A stretch of DNA of 39,922 nt from NCBI GenBank assembly GCA_947174335.1, contig CAMWIM010000014.1:1-39922 (forward strand). The letters are read 5' to 3'. Made by a program: the position numbers and the translations under genes. The notes beneath the pieces were generated by a model, which ran no database searches, was not told where the DNA came from, and worked only from the letters and a program-made list of their open reading frames with translations. The stretch is from an uncultured Porphyromonadaceae bacterium. GTDB lineage: Bacteria; Bacteroidota; Bacteroidia; Bacteroidales; Muribaculaceae. This document shows positions 16,611-25,221 of the stretch, one piece after another; within the stretch, counting starts at the first letter, position 1; the number at the start of each line of letters is the position of its first letter.

Positions 16611-17207
16611 ATGGCTGATACAACTCAAACCAAAAGTATCAAGGGAACTGAAACTGAAAAACAACTTCTCGCTGCATATTTCGGCGAATCAGAAGCATAT
16701 ACCCGATACACCTTTTATGCCCAGCAGGCAACAAAAGAAGGCTACTACCCTATTGCCGAAATTTTTAACCAGACAGCAGCCAACGAACTCCATCATGGTA
16801 AAATCTTCTTTAACCTCCTTCAGGGCGGAAATTTCTCAGTAACCATTTCAACCGATGCAGGTCCGGTCGGTAAAACAGTCGACAACCTCCGCACCGCTGT
16901 TGCCGGAGAACGTGCCGAAGGTGTTGAAACCTATACCAAGGCAGCCAAAATAGCTGAAGAAGAAGGTTTCCCCGAAATCGCACGCCATTTCCGTGAAATC
17001 GCACTCATTGAGGAACACCACATGCGTCGTTTTGAACGCTACCTCAAACAGGTTGAAACCGATACGGTTTGGAAACGTGACAAACCTATCGTTTGGCGTT
17101 GTCTCGTCTGCGGATTTGAATTTGAAGGTACCGAACCGCCAAAAACCTGTCCGGCTTGCGACCATCCATATCAGCACTATATGTCAACCGACCCTGCCGA
17201 CAACTAA
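16611..17207 (+). CDS. rbr: Rubrerythrin
   Basis: Reduces hydrogen peroxide to water in anaerobes. The 198-residue protein has a ferritin-like four-helix domain (about 1-150) with paired iron ligands in Glu-x-x-His settings ('ESEAYTRY', 'ELHHGK', 'IEEHHMRRFERY'), then a C-terminal rubredoxin domain with Cys-Leu-Val-Cys and Cys-Pro-Ala-Cys pairs. The start is set at ATG 16611 because 'MADTTQTKSIKGTETEKQL' is the usual N-terminus; a longer reading from 16500 adds an unlike, A/T-rich stretch. It is first in an oxidative-stress cluster with thiol peroxidase and followed by its own terminator. I see no clear peroxide-regulator operator upstream. Confidence 0.96.
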   Translation: MADTTQTKSIKGTETEKQLLAAYFGESEAYTRYTFYAQQATKEGYYPIAEIFNQTAANELHHGKIFFNLLQGGNFSVTISTDAGPVGKTVDNLRTAVAGERAEGVETYTKAAKIAEEEGFPEIARHFREIALIEEHHMRRFERYLKQVETDTVWKRDKPIVWRCLVCGFEFEGTEPPKTCPACDHPYQHYMSTDPADN

Positions 17208-17230
17208 AAATAGCTTACAAAAACTTATTC

Positions 17231-17264
17231 AAAGCCGTTGCACACATTCATGCAACGGCTTTAT
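17231..17264 (+). terminator. Rubrerythrin terminator
   Basis: AAAGCCGTTGCA (17231-17242) and TGCAACGGCTTT (17251-17262) form a 12-bp perfect stem with an 8-nt loop and a T-rich tail. It separates rubrerythrin from thiol peroxidase. Confidence 0.87.
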
Positions 17265-17353
17265 TTATCAATTGTATTTGAACCTTATAACATCATAATT
17301 TGTTTATAAAGTGAAACACATCTTCCTCATAACTAAAATTAATTAAACGCAAT

Positions 17354-17863
17354 ATGGAAACAGTATATTTCAAAGGCAATCCTTGCCACATTTCAGGACA
17401 TGTTCCTGCAGTCGGTGATAAAGCACCCGATTTCAAACTCGTCAGTCCGACTCTTCAAGAGATAAAACCTGACGATTTCAAAGGCAAACGAATTGTTTTA
17501 AATGTATTCCCAAGTCTTGACACTGCCGTTTGCGCAATGTCAGTTCGTCGATTCAACCAAGAAGCAGCCGGACTCAAAAACACAGTAGTTGTTTGCGTGT
17601 CTATGGACCTTCCCTTTGCCGCAGGTCGTTTCTGCTCGGCCGAAGGCATCAATGACGTAGTTGTCGGTTCAGCATTCCGTGCTCCCGAATTTATCCGTAA
17701 CTATGGTTTGCAACTCGTTGACGGTCCCCTCGAAGGTCTTCTTACCCGTGCGGTTCTCATCATTGACGAACATCGTAACATCATCTATCGCGATATCGTT
17801 GAAGAAATAACTCACGAGCCCGATTACAAGGGAGCAATTGACGTGCTCAATGCAACTAAATAA
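17354..17863 (+). CDS. tpx: Thiol peroxidase (Tpx, atypical 2-Cys peroxiredoxin)
   Basis: A 169-residue peroxiredoxin that reduces hydroperoxides with thioredoxin as donor. The peroxidatic Cys lies in 'FPSLDTAVCAMSVRRFNQ' (about residues 52-69), the Tpx signature, and the resolving Cys in 'AAGRFCSAEGI' (about 90-100). Full length for the family. It lies 146 bp after rubrerythrin beyond a terminator, so it probably has its own promoter, although I find no clean TAnnTTTG box. The next gene, a DUF4332-like protein, starts 43 bp downstream and is probably co-transcribed. Confidence 0.96.
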   Translation: METVYFKGNPCHISGHVPAVGDKAPDFKLVSPTLQEIKPDDFKGKRIVLNVFPSLDTAVCAMSVRRFNQEAAGLKNTVVVCVSMDLPFAAGRFCSAEGINDVVVGSAFRAPEFIRNYGLQLVDGPLEGLLTRAVLIIDEHRNIIYRDIVEEITHEPDYKGAIDVLNATK

Positions 17864-17906
17864 GCCTGAATTCAACTATATTTACTAATTCAAAAAACTC
17901 ACCGCC

Positions 17907-18314
17907 ATGATTTACAAAGTCATTGACATTGAGGGTGTAGGTCCAGCTTATGCCGAAAAACTCAATGCTGCAGGTATCACTACCGCAAAACAGTATCTCG
18001 AAATTGCCGCAACTCCCAAAGGACGTCAAGAAATTGCCGATCAGACAGGCATCAGCCCTGCTTTGATTCTTAAATGGGCTAACCATTCTGACCTTTTCCG
18101 TGTTAAAGGCGTTGGTCCTCAATTTGCCGAACTTCTCGAAGCTGCCGGTGTTGATACCGTTAAAGAGTTCCGTCATCGCAAAGCTGAAAACCTTGCCGAA
18201 ACAATGCTCAAAGTTAACGAGCAGAAAAAACTCGTTCGCCGAGTTCCGACTGCTGCTGAACTCAAACGTATGATTGAACACGCTGCAACTCTTGAGCCTG
18301 TTATGAAATACTAA
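17907..18314 (+). CDS. DUF4332-like helix-hairpin-helix protein
   Basis: A 135-residue protein with two helix-hairpin-helix-like motifs: 'DIEGVGPAYAEKLNAAGI' near residues 7-24 and 'RVKGVGPQFAELLEAAGV' near 67-84. In each, a Gly-Val-Gly hairpin joins two helices, as in non-specific DNA-binding HhH domains. This matches the DUF4332 family, whose function is not established. The C-terminus is a basic helix followed by 'VPTAAELKRMIEHA'. It follows tpx by 43 bp and ends at a strong terminator, suggesting co-expression with peroxide defence; protection of DNA would fit but is only an inference. Confidence 0.85.
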   Translation: MIYKVIDIEGVGPAYAEKLNAAGITTAKQYLEIAATPKGRQEIADQTGISPALILKWANHSDLFRVKGVGPQFAELLEAAGVDTVKEFRHRKAENLAETMLKVNEQKKLVRRVPTAAELKRMIEHAATLEPVMKY

Positions 18315-18338
18315 GAAATTTTCATTTTTCACACAATA

Positions 18339-18368
18339 AAAAGCTATGCCTCGGCATAGCTTTTTTTT
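18339..18368 (+). terminator. Terminator of the tpx-DUF4332 unit
   Basis: AAAAGCTATGCC (18339-18350) and GGCATAGCTTTT (18353-18364) form a near-continuous stem with a TC centre and a T-run of eight. It works on the plus strand; the A-run may also let it work in reverse. Confidence 0.87.
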
Positions 18369-18429
18369 ATACCAATCAAACTGTCGATAATTTTTTTGAT
18401 AATCCCCTACTCCGTATCTGATTTTTTTG

Positions 18430-18437
18430 TACCTTTG
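18430..18437 (+). promoter_or_regulatory. -7 box of the DUF1846 gene
   Basis: TACCTTTG fits TAnnTTTG exactly, 32 nt before the ATG at 18469. The nearest TTTG upstream is 31 nt away, too far for a normal -33. Confidence 0.5.
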
Positions 18438-18468
18438 TATCCCGTATTAATGACATTTGACAATCAAA

Positions 18469-19941
18469 ATGAAATACGGATTTGACAACGACAAGTATCT
18501 GAAAATTCAGTCAGAACACATCAAGGAGCGTATAGCTCAGTTTGGTAACAAACTATATCTTGAACTCGGCGGAAAGCTGTTTGACGACCACCACGCGAGC
18601 CGCGTACTCCCCGGTTTCCAACCCGATAGCAAGCTCCGCATGTTGAGCCAGCTCAAAGACCACGCCGAAATCGTTATCGTTATCAGCGCACTCGACATTG
18701 AGAAAAACAAAGTACGCCAAGACCTCGGCATAACCTACGACATGGACGTGCTACGCCTTCGCGAAGAATTTATGAAGCGTGGTTTCCTTGTCAGCTCGGT
18801 TGTCATCACCCACTACAACGGACAAATCAGTGCCGATGCCTATCGTCAGCGTCTCGAGCGCATGGACATCACCACCTATTACCACTACACTATCGAGGGC
18901 TACCCAACTAACGTAAATCTCATCGCCTCAGACAAAGGGTTCGGACACAACGACTATATCGAAACAACCCGTCCGTTGGTAATCGTTACAGCCCCGGGGC
19001 CAGGTAGTGGCAAAATGGCAGTCTGTCTCAGCCAGCTTTACAATGAACATAAACGCGGAATCGAAGCCGGATATGCCAAGTTTGAGACATTTCCTGTTTG
19101 GAGTCTTCCCCTCAAACACCCTGTAAATATTGCTTACGAAGCCGCCACCGCTGACCTCAATGACGTTAACATGATTGACCCGTTCCACCTTGAGGCATAC
19201 GGGAAAACTGCAATCAACTATAACCGCGACATCGAAATATTCCCTGTACTCAATGCATTGTTTGAAGGAATTTACGGAACAAATCCCTACAAATCACCGA
19301 CCGATATGGGTGTCAACATGGTTGGCTTCTGTATCAATGATGACCAAGTATGTTGCGACGCTTCTAAAAACGAAATCATACGCCGATACTACACCGCTCT
19401 CAACGCTCTTGCCCAAGGAGAAGGAAACGACAGCGAAGTTAATAAAATTTCACTGCTCTTTAAACAGGCTCACATAGACCCAAACTACCGTCGTACAATT
19501 CCCGCCGCTCAAGAACGTGCAAAAGAGTCAGGCAAAAACTGTTCGGCTATCGAGCTTGCCGACGGCACAATCATTACTGCTGAAACAAGCGACCTGCTCG
19601 GTCCGAGTGCCGCGTTGATTCTTAATGCGACCAAACATCTTGCCGGTATCGACCATAATATAAAGCTGATACCTCAAGCAATGATTGAGCCGATTCAGCA
19701 CACAAAAACAAACTACCTCCGCAGTCACAATCCGCGTCTCCACACCGACGAAGTCATCGTTGCGTTGTCAGTCTTAAGTACTCATGATGAAAATTGCCGT
19801 CGAGCCCTCGAAAAACTCCCCGAGCTCAACGGGTGTCAAATGCACTCAACCGTCATGCTTGGCGAAGTTGACCGTAAAATCTTCAAAAAACTCGGTGTCG
19901 GTCTAACCTGCGACCCAAAAAGCAAAAAAGCCACGCACTAA
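18469..19941 (+). CDS. DUF1846 family protein
   Basis: A 490-residue cytoplasmic protein of the conserved DUF1846 family, found widely in anaerobes and Firmicutes. Its biochemical role is not established. The N-terminus 'KYGFDNDKYLKIQSEHIKER' and the central 'GPGSGKMAVCLSQLYNEH' segment (about 180-200, a P-loop-like Gly-Ser-Gly-Lys) are characteristic. Later segments such as 'THDENCRRALEKLPEL' also match my recollection of the family. The P-loop-like motif suggests nucleotide binding. The ATG at 18469 is chosen over an upstream in-frame TTG (18457) because it fits the usual start. It is monocistronic, with a terminator overlapping its stop codon. Confidence 0.92.
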   Translation: MKYGFDNDKYLKIQSEHIKERIAQFGNKLYLELGGKLFDDHHASRVLPGFQPDSKLRMLSQLKDHAEIVIVISALDIEKNKVRQDLGITYDMDVLRLREEFMKRGFLVSSVVITHYNGQISADAYRQRLERMDITTYYHYTIEGYPTNVNLIASDKGFGHNDYIETTRPLVIVTAPGPGSGKMAVCLSQLYNEHKRGIEAGYAKFETFPVWSLPLKHPVNIAYEAATADLNDVNMIDPFHLEAYGKTAINYNRDIEIFPVLNALFEGIYGTNPYKSPTDMGVNMVGFCINDDQVCCDASKNEIIRRYYTALNALAQGEGNDSEVNKISLLFKQAHIDPNYRRTIPAAQERAKESGKNCSAIELADGTIITAETSDLLGPSAALILNATKHLAGIDHNIKLIPQAMIEPIQHTKTNYLRSHNPRLHTDEVIVALSVLSTHDENCRRALEKLPELNGCQMHSTVMLGEVDRKIFKKLGVGLTCDPKSKKATH

Positions 19942-19958
19942 ACATTGTGGCGGCTTTT
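19926..19958 (+). terminator. Terminator overlapping the DUF1846 stop codon
   Basis: AAAAGCC (19926-19932) with GGCTTTT (19952-19958), and the overlapping GCCAC (19930-19934) with GTGGC (19947-19951), give a stem that includes the TAA at 19939-19941 in its loop. The T-run follows. It also lies between convergent genes and could help end the dnaX transcript. Confidence 0.65.
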
Positions 19959-19985
19959 AAAGTTAAATCTCGTTAAATCAAGAAT

Positions 19986-21743
19986 TTATAGTGTCAACTT
20001 GAAAGTTGACACCAACTTTCTAACACTCTCATTTTCTTCAATCAATTTATCGAGGACTTCTCGCTCATTCCATGTGCGAGGCGAACCGACACCTTGATTT
20101 TCTTCAACCGTCATAGTCCAGAAATCGTTTTTCAGACAATCGCGCATAAACATCTCGATTGTCGATTTCATTGACATCATCATGTCGGTTTGTACACGGT
20201 TTTCAACAGTAATTTTAAAACTGTCTCCTTCAACCTGAACCGGTTCCGAAGCTCTCATCGTGTTAATTAAAATATGTTCGGTCGGACGCTCATTTATAAA
20301 CTTGTACCACGCATCCTTGACATCGTCAATCGAATAAACGCCTCGTCTCACCTCTGATGCAGCCGCCTCAGCCACAACATTTTGATTTTCCTCCTCAGGC
20401 TTACGGTTTAAATCGCTTAAAGATGGTCCGCGATTTATACGGTGACCCGCTGCCCCGCTGCGTTGACCTTGCGGTCGAGTAGGTGGTGGTGGCGTATGTC
20501 TGATTTGTTGTGAAACCGGCGGAGGTGGAGTCTGTGTAACAACGTTTTGACCGACAGGCTGAGTCGCTGACTTAGTCTGCCCGATATTATCCGAGGGTGC
20601 GGCTACCCTTTTTAATTGCCCCTCCCCGCCGCTAATAGAGTTTTGGGAGGGGCTTAGCAGTTGGCACAGTTTAATGAGCAAAAGCTCAACAAAGAAGGTC
20701 TTGTTTGACGACTGACGATAATTCAGATCAGCCTCGTTGCAAAGACTCATCGCCTGATAATAAAACTCAGGTTTCAAGCGACGCGATTGCTCTTTCATTA
20801 CATTCATCGTCGCCTCGTCAACCTCAAGCATCGAGATTGTCGAATCATTAATCGCCAACATCAGATCTCTCAAATATGACCCGATTCCATTTATAAAAAA
20901 CTGTGAGTCAAATCCTCGGTCTCTAACCTCTTTATAAATATTCAGAGCTGCCGGGACATCCTCTTTTTCAAATGCTTCAAAAAGTCGATGATAATATGTC
21001 GCATCAAGCACATTCAAACTCTCGATCGCACTCTGGTAAGTGATATTTCCTCGCGAAGACGCCGCCACCTGGTCAAATATCGACAACGCATCGCGCATCG
21101 CTCCGTCGGCTTTTGACGCTATCACCGACAATGCCGAACGCTCAGCTGTATATCCCTCTTGTTCAGCCACATAACTAAGATGCTCAACCATATCATTAAT
21201 CGTGATGCGGTTGAAATCATAGATTTGGCAACGTGACAAGATTGTTGGCAATATCTTATGCTTCTCGGTTGTCGCCAAGATAAAAATCACGTAGCTTGGC
21301 GGCTCTTCAAGAGTCTTCAAAAATGCATTGAAAGCCGATGACGAAAGCATATGAACCTCGTCAATGATGAACACACGGTATTTTCCGTCAGTAGGCAAAA
21401 CCTGAACCTGATCAATGAGCGCACGAATATCTTCCACACCGTTATTTGATGCAGCATCGAGCTCGACAATGTTAAGCGAGCGGTTTTCGTTGAACGAGCG
21501 ACAAGAGTCACACTCGTTGCACGGATTTCCATCGGCAGTCGGATTGGTACAGTTGATGGTTTTGGCAAAAATACGGGCGCAACTCGTTTTACCAACACCT
21601 CGCGACCCGCAAAACAGGTAAGCATGAGCCAAACGGTTTGTCGCAATCGAGTTGCGCAACGTTGCCGTCAGAGCTTTCTGCCCGACTACCGACGAGAATG
21701 TCGATGGACGATATTTGCGGGCTGACACCTGATAATTTTCCAT
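19986..21743 (-). CDS. dnaX: DNA polymerase III gamma/tau subunit
   Basis: Clamp-loader ATPase of the replisome, 585 residues. Walker A 'GSRGVGKTS' (about 46-54), a zinc-binding Cys cluster ('NCTNPTADGNPCNECDSC', about 64-81), Walker B 'FIIDEVHML' (about 124-132) and sensor-1 region 'FILATTEKHKILPTILSRC' are intact. A Pro/Gln/Thr-rich linker (about 370-450) separates the ATPase from a C-terminal tau-like domain. It is last in the minus-strand run nuclease-GH9-kinase-dnaX, 22 bp after the kinase gene. A 10-bp inverted repeat (19991-20012) lies in its last codons; without a T-run it is a weak terminator candidate. Confidence 0.96.
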   Translation of the reverse strand: MENYQVSARKYRPSTFSSVVGQKALTATLRNSIATNRLAHAYLFCGSRGVGKTSCARIFAKTINCTNPTADGNPCNECDSCRSFNENRSLNIVELDAASNNGVEDIRALIDQVQVLPTDGKYRVFIIDEVHMLSSSAFNAFLKTLEEPPSYVIFILATTEKHKILPTILSRCQIYDFNRITINDMVEHLSYVAEQEGYTAERSALSVIASKADGAMRDALSIFDQVAASSRGNITYQSAIESLNVLDATYYHRLFEAFEKEDVPAALNIYKEVRDRGFDSQFFINGIGSYLRDLMLAINDSTISMLEVDEATMNVMKEQSRRLKPEFYYQAMSLCNEADLNYRQSSNKTFFVELLLIKLCQLLSPSQNSISGGEGQLKRVAAPSDNIGQTKSATQPVGQNVVTQTPPPPVSQQIRHTPPPPTRPQGQRSGAAGHRINRGPSLSDLNRKPEEENQNVVAEAAASEVRRGVYSIDDVKDAWYKFINERPTEHILINTMRASEPVQVEGDSFKITVENRVQTDMMMSMKSTIEMFMRDCLKNDFWTMTVEENQGVGSPRTWNEREVLDKLIEENESVRKLVSTFKLTL

Positions 21744-21765
21744 TTATTTTAATTTACCTTTCTCT

Positions 21766-22440
21766 TTAATACTGAAATCCTTTCCCATAAGGGTCGATAC
21801 CAAAACGACGGCGGATATATTCAGCCACCACATGCACTGCGTCATCAACGGGCAATCGCGACGAGTCAAAACATAAATCATAGCTTGACGAATCACCCCA
21901 GCGTTTATCTGTATAGAAGTTATAGAAGTTTGAACGCAACTTATTGATTTTACGAAGCTTTGCACGTGCAGCCGCTTCGTCTTGACAATCGCCGCGTTTC
22001 ATAATTCGTTTAACACACTCATCTTCAGGAGCCGACACAAACAAATGGACTGCCCGCGGATGTTCACGCAAAACATAATCAGCTGTTCTACCAACAATCA
22101 CACATGACCCTTGCGAAGCAATCTGACGCATAACATCGCTCTGTGTATTATAAATCGAGTCATCGCTGATTGAACTTGTTTCGCCATACATAACGCCGGG
22201 ATTCATACCCATATTGAACGGGAAAATGCCGCTCAAAAACGATGGAGCCTTCTCATCGCTGTTCTCAAAAAACTCAGTTGACAATCCGGCTTGACGAGCT
22301 GCCTCAACAAGCAATTCCTTGTCATAATATGCAATACCGAATGCCTTGGCAAGTGCTTTGCCAAGCTCGCGTCCGCCACTTCCAAACTGGCGTCCGACCG
22401 TGATTGCAAAACTATCGTTTTCAGGTAATAGCCTATCCAT
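21766..22440 (-). CDS. Cytidylate-kinase-like family protein
   Basis: A 224-residue P-loop kinase of the Cytidylate_kin2 type, common in Bacteroidetes and Firmicutes alongside a genuine cmk gene. The N-terminal 'AITVGRQFGSGGRELGKALA' (about 12-31) is the atypical Gly-rich loop of this family. 'IASQGSCVIVGRTADYVL' (about 107-124) and the Arg/Lys-rich lid (about 145-170) follow. Substrate specificity is not established for this subgroup, so phosphorylation of CMP/dCMP should not be assumed. The gene lies 20 bp after the GH9 gene and 22 bp before dnaX. Confidence 0.88.
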   Translation of the reverse strand: MDRLLPENDSFAITVGRQFGSGGRELGKALAKAFGIAYYDKELLVEAARQAGLSTEFFENSDEKAPSFLSGIFPFNMGMNPGVMYGETSSISDDSIYNTQSDVMRQIASQGSCVIVGRTADYVLREHPRAVHLFVSAPEDECVKRIMKRGDCQDEAAARAKLRKINKLRSNFYNFYTDKRWGDSSSYDLCFDSSRLPVDDAVHVVAEYIRRRFGIDPYGKGFQY

Positions 22441-22460
22441 TTAATAAATCTCCTTATAGA

Positions 22461-24245
22461 TTATTTTTTCTTTCCACCGGCAAGCTTGCCAAGGAAATAA
22501 GTCATAGAAGCTGTGCCGTCCATTGTCGGCTCGTTTGATGAATAATCATGGTAATCGTCATGATAAACAACAACCGAGTTTTGGAAAGGCGCAAACATAT
22601 CCTCGCGTTCCAAGTGAACACCTCTCAGCGAATTGAAAATATTAGCATATACAGGTCCGTCAACCAATCCACCCTTCAAGTCGGTTTGAATCTGCTTGTG
22701 AAGCGGTGAATGTGGATCTTCCGGGAAACCACCCGATTCGGGCATACCGATAATCATTGACTGTCCCCACGGATTCAAGCCAAACAGCCAGTCGCGAGCT
22801 GCTGTTTCAAGGTCAAGGTATGAATTATCGCCGGTCAACTCGCGATAGAGCATTGCCTGAGTTACAAGTGCAACTGTCAGGTTATTAGAGCACCATATAA
22901 ACGGCACACCAACCATAAACACATTGTTTTGACCACGTTCCTTCACTCTGTCAAGACCACTTTTAAGATTACGGATAAACTCATCGCTGACTTTCTTTTC
23001 GCTGTCCTGAGCTAAAAGCGCGTGACCGATGTTGATAAACGGATACCATTGATAATGATGAGCTGAATCAGCACCCATCCAAGGAGTTACAGGCTCCATA
23101 CGTCCATAGTCAATCGCATCCTGACGGAATTTCTTATCACCGGTAGCATGATAGCGTTTAACGGCTGCCAACTCCATATCGTCCACCCAGTTATCTTCTT
23201 CATAATAGTAGGGTGAAACACATGGCGCAGTCTGGCAAGCTCCGGGATTGGCTTTTGCTACCTCGTATGCCACACCGGCACGTCGTTCAAGTTCATCAGC
23301 AAAAGCGGGGTCAATCGAGCGGAAAACTTCAGCACCGGTTGAGAATGACGAACTGAATTTTCCGACTGACGAAGCCAGTCCCTTACTGTCATTCTTGTTA
23401 CCTTGAAGTCCGTAAGGCTCGCCCGAACACGGATAAACAGGGCGATCCATACCGGGACCCCAGCCATAATCTACATTATCTTTTGCCGGATGTCCGCCGA
23501 AGCGGTGGTCACGGTCATCAGCTATCTGATTGAGATATAAAGTATCTGACGGATTCATTTTAATCATCCATTCAAGACCCCAACGAGCTTCGTCAAGAAT
23601 GTCAGGCACACCGTTTTTCCCAGGCAATCCCGCGGCATCATAATCATCAGCCCAAATGCCGGGATTCTGCTGATAGGCAAACAACATCTGAAAAACAGCA
23701 TTAGCCGATGTTGTCAGATATTGCAGATAGTCCGATGCATCGTGCCAGCCACCGGTCACATCGATATGTTTACCGTCATCTTTCCCACTCAAAACCAAAC
23801 GTCCGTCGTGGGTGTGACATTTTTCACCCAAAACAGGGTTGAAGCCACATCGCTGTTGACGCATATAGAATAGCGGAATCTCATTAGCTCCGGCATAAAC
23901 ATCATCACCTATGCCAAACTCGGGAGAAACAGCACCACCGCCCTTTACGACATAACGTCCGGGCGTTTTAAGCGACGAAAAGTCAATTGTATAACAAGCA
24001 GCCATCGGCTCCCATGCGGCACCTTCCGAAATTTTGTCAGGAGCAATTTTTTTCCCGGTCTTGACATCTACAATCGCAACATCCTTCAAATTAGTAGAAG
24101 TTCCTTCTGGAATCATCACGACAGCCTTTTTCAAGTCGTCGGTCAAGTAACCCATGCGATTAACACGAATAGCGGTGTCGGCGTGAGAAACAAGCGACCC
24201 GGCAAACATAATGGCGGCAACAGCCGATACGGTAATTTTATTCAT
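22461..24245 (-). CDS. Glycoside hydrolase family 9 enzyme (secreted endoglucanase-like)
   Basis: A 594-residue secreted hydrolase. A signal peptide (about 1-22, ending Ser-His-Ala) is followed by an N-terminal immunoglobulin-like CelD_N domain (about 24-113) and a GH9 (alpha/alpha)6 catalytic domain. In 'GGWHDASDY' Asp169 and Asp172 are the expected catalytic-base positions; Glu572 in 'SSNEPTMD' is the expected general acid. The family cleaves beta-1,4-glucans or related beta-glucosides by inversion; the exact substrate is unknown and could be host- or diet-derived. The ATG at 24245 is chosen because an upstream ATG (24281) would overlap the nuclease gene and spoil the signal peptide. Confidence 0.92.
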   Translation of the reverse strand: MNKITVSAVAAIMFAGSLVSHADTAIRVNRMGYLTDDLKKAVVMIPEGTSTNLKDVAIVDVKTGKKIAPDKISEGAAWEPMAACYTIDFSSLKTPGRYVVKGGGAVSPEFGIGDDVYAGANEIPLFYMRQQRCGFNPVLGEKCHTHDGRLVLSGKDDGKHIDVTGGWHDASDYLQYLTTSANAVFQMLFAYQQNPGIWADDYDAAGLPGKNGVPDILDEARWGLEWMIKMNPSDTLYLNQIADDRDHRFGGHPAKDNVDYGWGPGMDRPVYPCSGEPYGLQGNKNDSKGLASSVGKFSSSFSTGAEVFRSIDPAFADELERRAGVAYEVAKANPGACQTAPCVSPYYYEEDNWVDDMELAAVKRYHATGDKKFRQDAIDYGRMEPVTPWMGADSAHHYQWYPFINIGHALLAQDSEKKVSDEFIRNLKSGLDRVKERGQNNVFMVGVPFIWCSNNLTVALVTQAMLYRELTGDNSYLDLETAARDWLFGLNPWGQSMIIGMPESGGFPEDPHSPLHKQIQTDLKGGLVDGPVYANIFNSLRGVHLEREDMFAPFQNSVVVYHDDYHDYSSNEPTMDGTASMTYFLGKLAGGKKK

Positions 24246-24258
24246 CGATACTATGGTA

Positions 24259-25044
24259 TTATTTATTATATTCGGGATCATAAAGCGTATTCAGCAAGTG
24301 GGCAAGTCTCAAACCTCCTACCAAGAACTGCTGCTCGATAAACGGTGCCCAATAAGCGACTTCATTATACGACACCTGAGTTCCGGCAGGAAAATAGTCA
24401 TACACTGCGTCGGCAATCGAAATGGTTTCCTTTGCCCAATCGTCAATCGAACCTGCTACCAAAGCCTGAGCTTCTTCGGGAGACACACGGTCAATTTGAT
24501 CAGCCCACTCAGTATAGCTCCATTTATGAGCCGATTCGGGTAAAGCCGAATCCCAGATTGAATGTAAGTTCTGGTCACGGCCAAAATATTTAACCGTAAT
24601 ACGGTTTCCGCCCAAATCAGTTGCATGTCCCATGTGGAGAGGCATGTGAATATCTCCGGTGACATGAACCAAAATCTTCATAGCCAACTGTTTTTCTTCA
24701 AAAGGCTGTTCGGAGTTTGAAAGCACTTCAATCATGTGTTTTATTGCCAACACAGCATCACCTGCCGGGTTAGCGGGAGCTTCTTCATAGCGCACTCCTT
24801 TATCCACATTTTTATAATGCCACGTCTTTGTGTAGGCATATTCCGGAGTATGACTTGCATTGTCAAGCCAGTTAGCCCAGTAAACCATCGAACGTCCCTC
24901 AAGAATAGAGTCGACAGCCGCGCGGGTTTTTTCGGTCAAGTGTCGTTCAGCGATATAGGCTGTTGTATCATGTCCTTTCTGTCCCCATCCAAAAGCAGAG
25001 AGCGACATTACTAAAAGGGTTAAAGCCAAAAGATTACGTTTCAT
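24259..25044 (-). CDS. S1/P1-type zinc nuclease
   Basis: A 261-residue secreted nuclease of the S1/P1 family, cutting single-stranded DNA and RNA with three zinc ions. The signal peptide ends before Trp20, the mature N-terminal residue that binds zinc through its amino group. The remaining ligands line up as His25, Asp61, His76, His127, Asp131, His137, His161 and Asp165, an intact set. It is the first gene of a minus-strand run followed 13 bp later by the GH9 enzyme. A -7 box (TAACTTTG, 25090-25083) lies 39 nt upstream. Likely role: nucleotide or phosphate scavenging in the periplasm or outside. Confidence 0.93.
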   Translation of the reverse strand: MKRNLLALTLLVMSLSAFGWGQKGHDTTAYIAERHLTEKTRAAVDSILEGRSMVYWANWLDNASHTPEYAYTKTWHYKNVDKGVRYEEAPANPAGDAVLAIKHMIEVLSNSEQPFEEKQLAMKILVHVTGDIHMPLHMGHATDLGGNRITVKYFGRDQNLHSIWDSALPESAHKWSYTEWADQIDRVSPEEAQALVAGSIDDWAKETISIADAVYDYFPAGTQVSYNEVAYWAPFIEQQFLVGGLRLAHLLNTLYDPEYNK

Positions 25045-25082
25045 GATTGATTTATCTGATTATTTAAATTTATTCCTTTTGG

Positions 25083-25090
25083 CAAAGTTA
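25083..25090 (-). promoter_or_regulatory. -7 box of the nuclease-GH9-kinase-dnaX operon
   Basis: TAACTTTG on the minus strand fits TAnnTTTG. No TTTG is seen ~20 nt upstream. It would drive all four genes down to dnaX unless internal promoters exist; the gaps between those genes are 13-22 bp. Confidence 0.5.
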
Positions 25091-25165
25091 ATAAAATAAA
25101 ATCGTATTTCCTCATTCTCCACAAATAAAAAAGCTACACATTATTATAATTAAGACAGCAAAGAC

Positions 25166-25197
25166 AAAAAAAGATGCTTGACACTTGCCAAGCATCT
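25166..25197 (-). terminator. Terminator of the rel-pgpH-fumarase operon
   Basis: AGATGCTTG (25172-25180) and CAAGCATCT (25189-25197) form a 9-bp perfect stem with an 8-nt loop, followed on the minus strand by a run of T. It lies 25 bp after the fumarase stop codon. Confidence 0.87.
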
Positions 25198-25221
25198 CCT
25201 AAAATATTTATGTAACGTGAA

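Noticed and set aside
18369-18376. Third intergenic ATTGGTAT (minus strand) as a repressor site before the DUF1846 gene
   Set aside because: It lacks the inverted partner and the 15-nt -7 segment found at the two phage-linked promoters, and it directly follows a terminator.
19991-20012. Perfect 10-bp inverted repeat in the last codons of dnaX
   Set aside because: No T-run follows on the minus strand, so calling it an intrinsic terminator is not supported. It may still influence mRNA ends.
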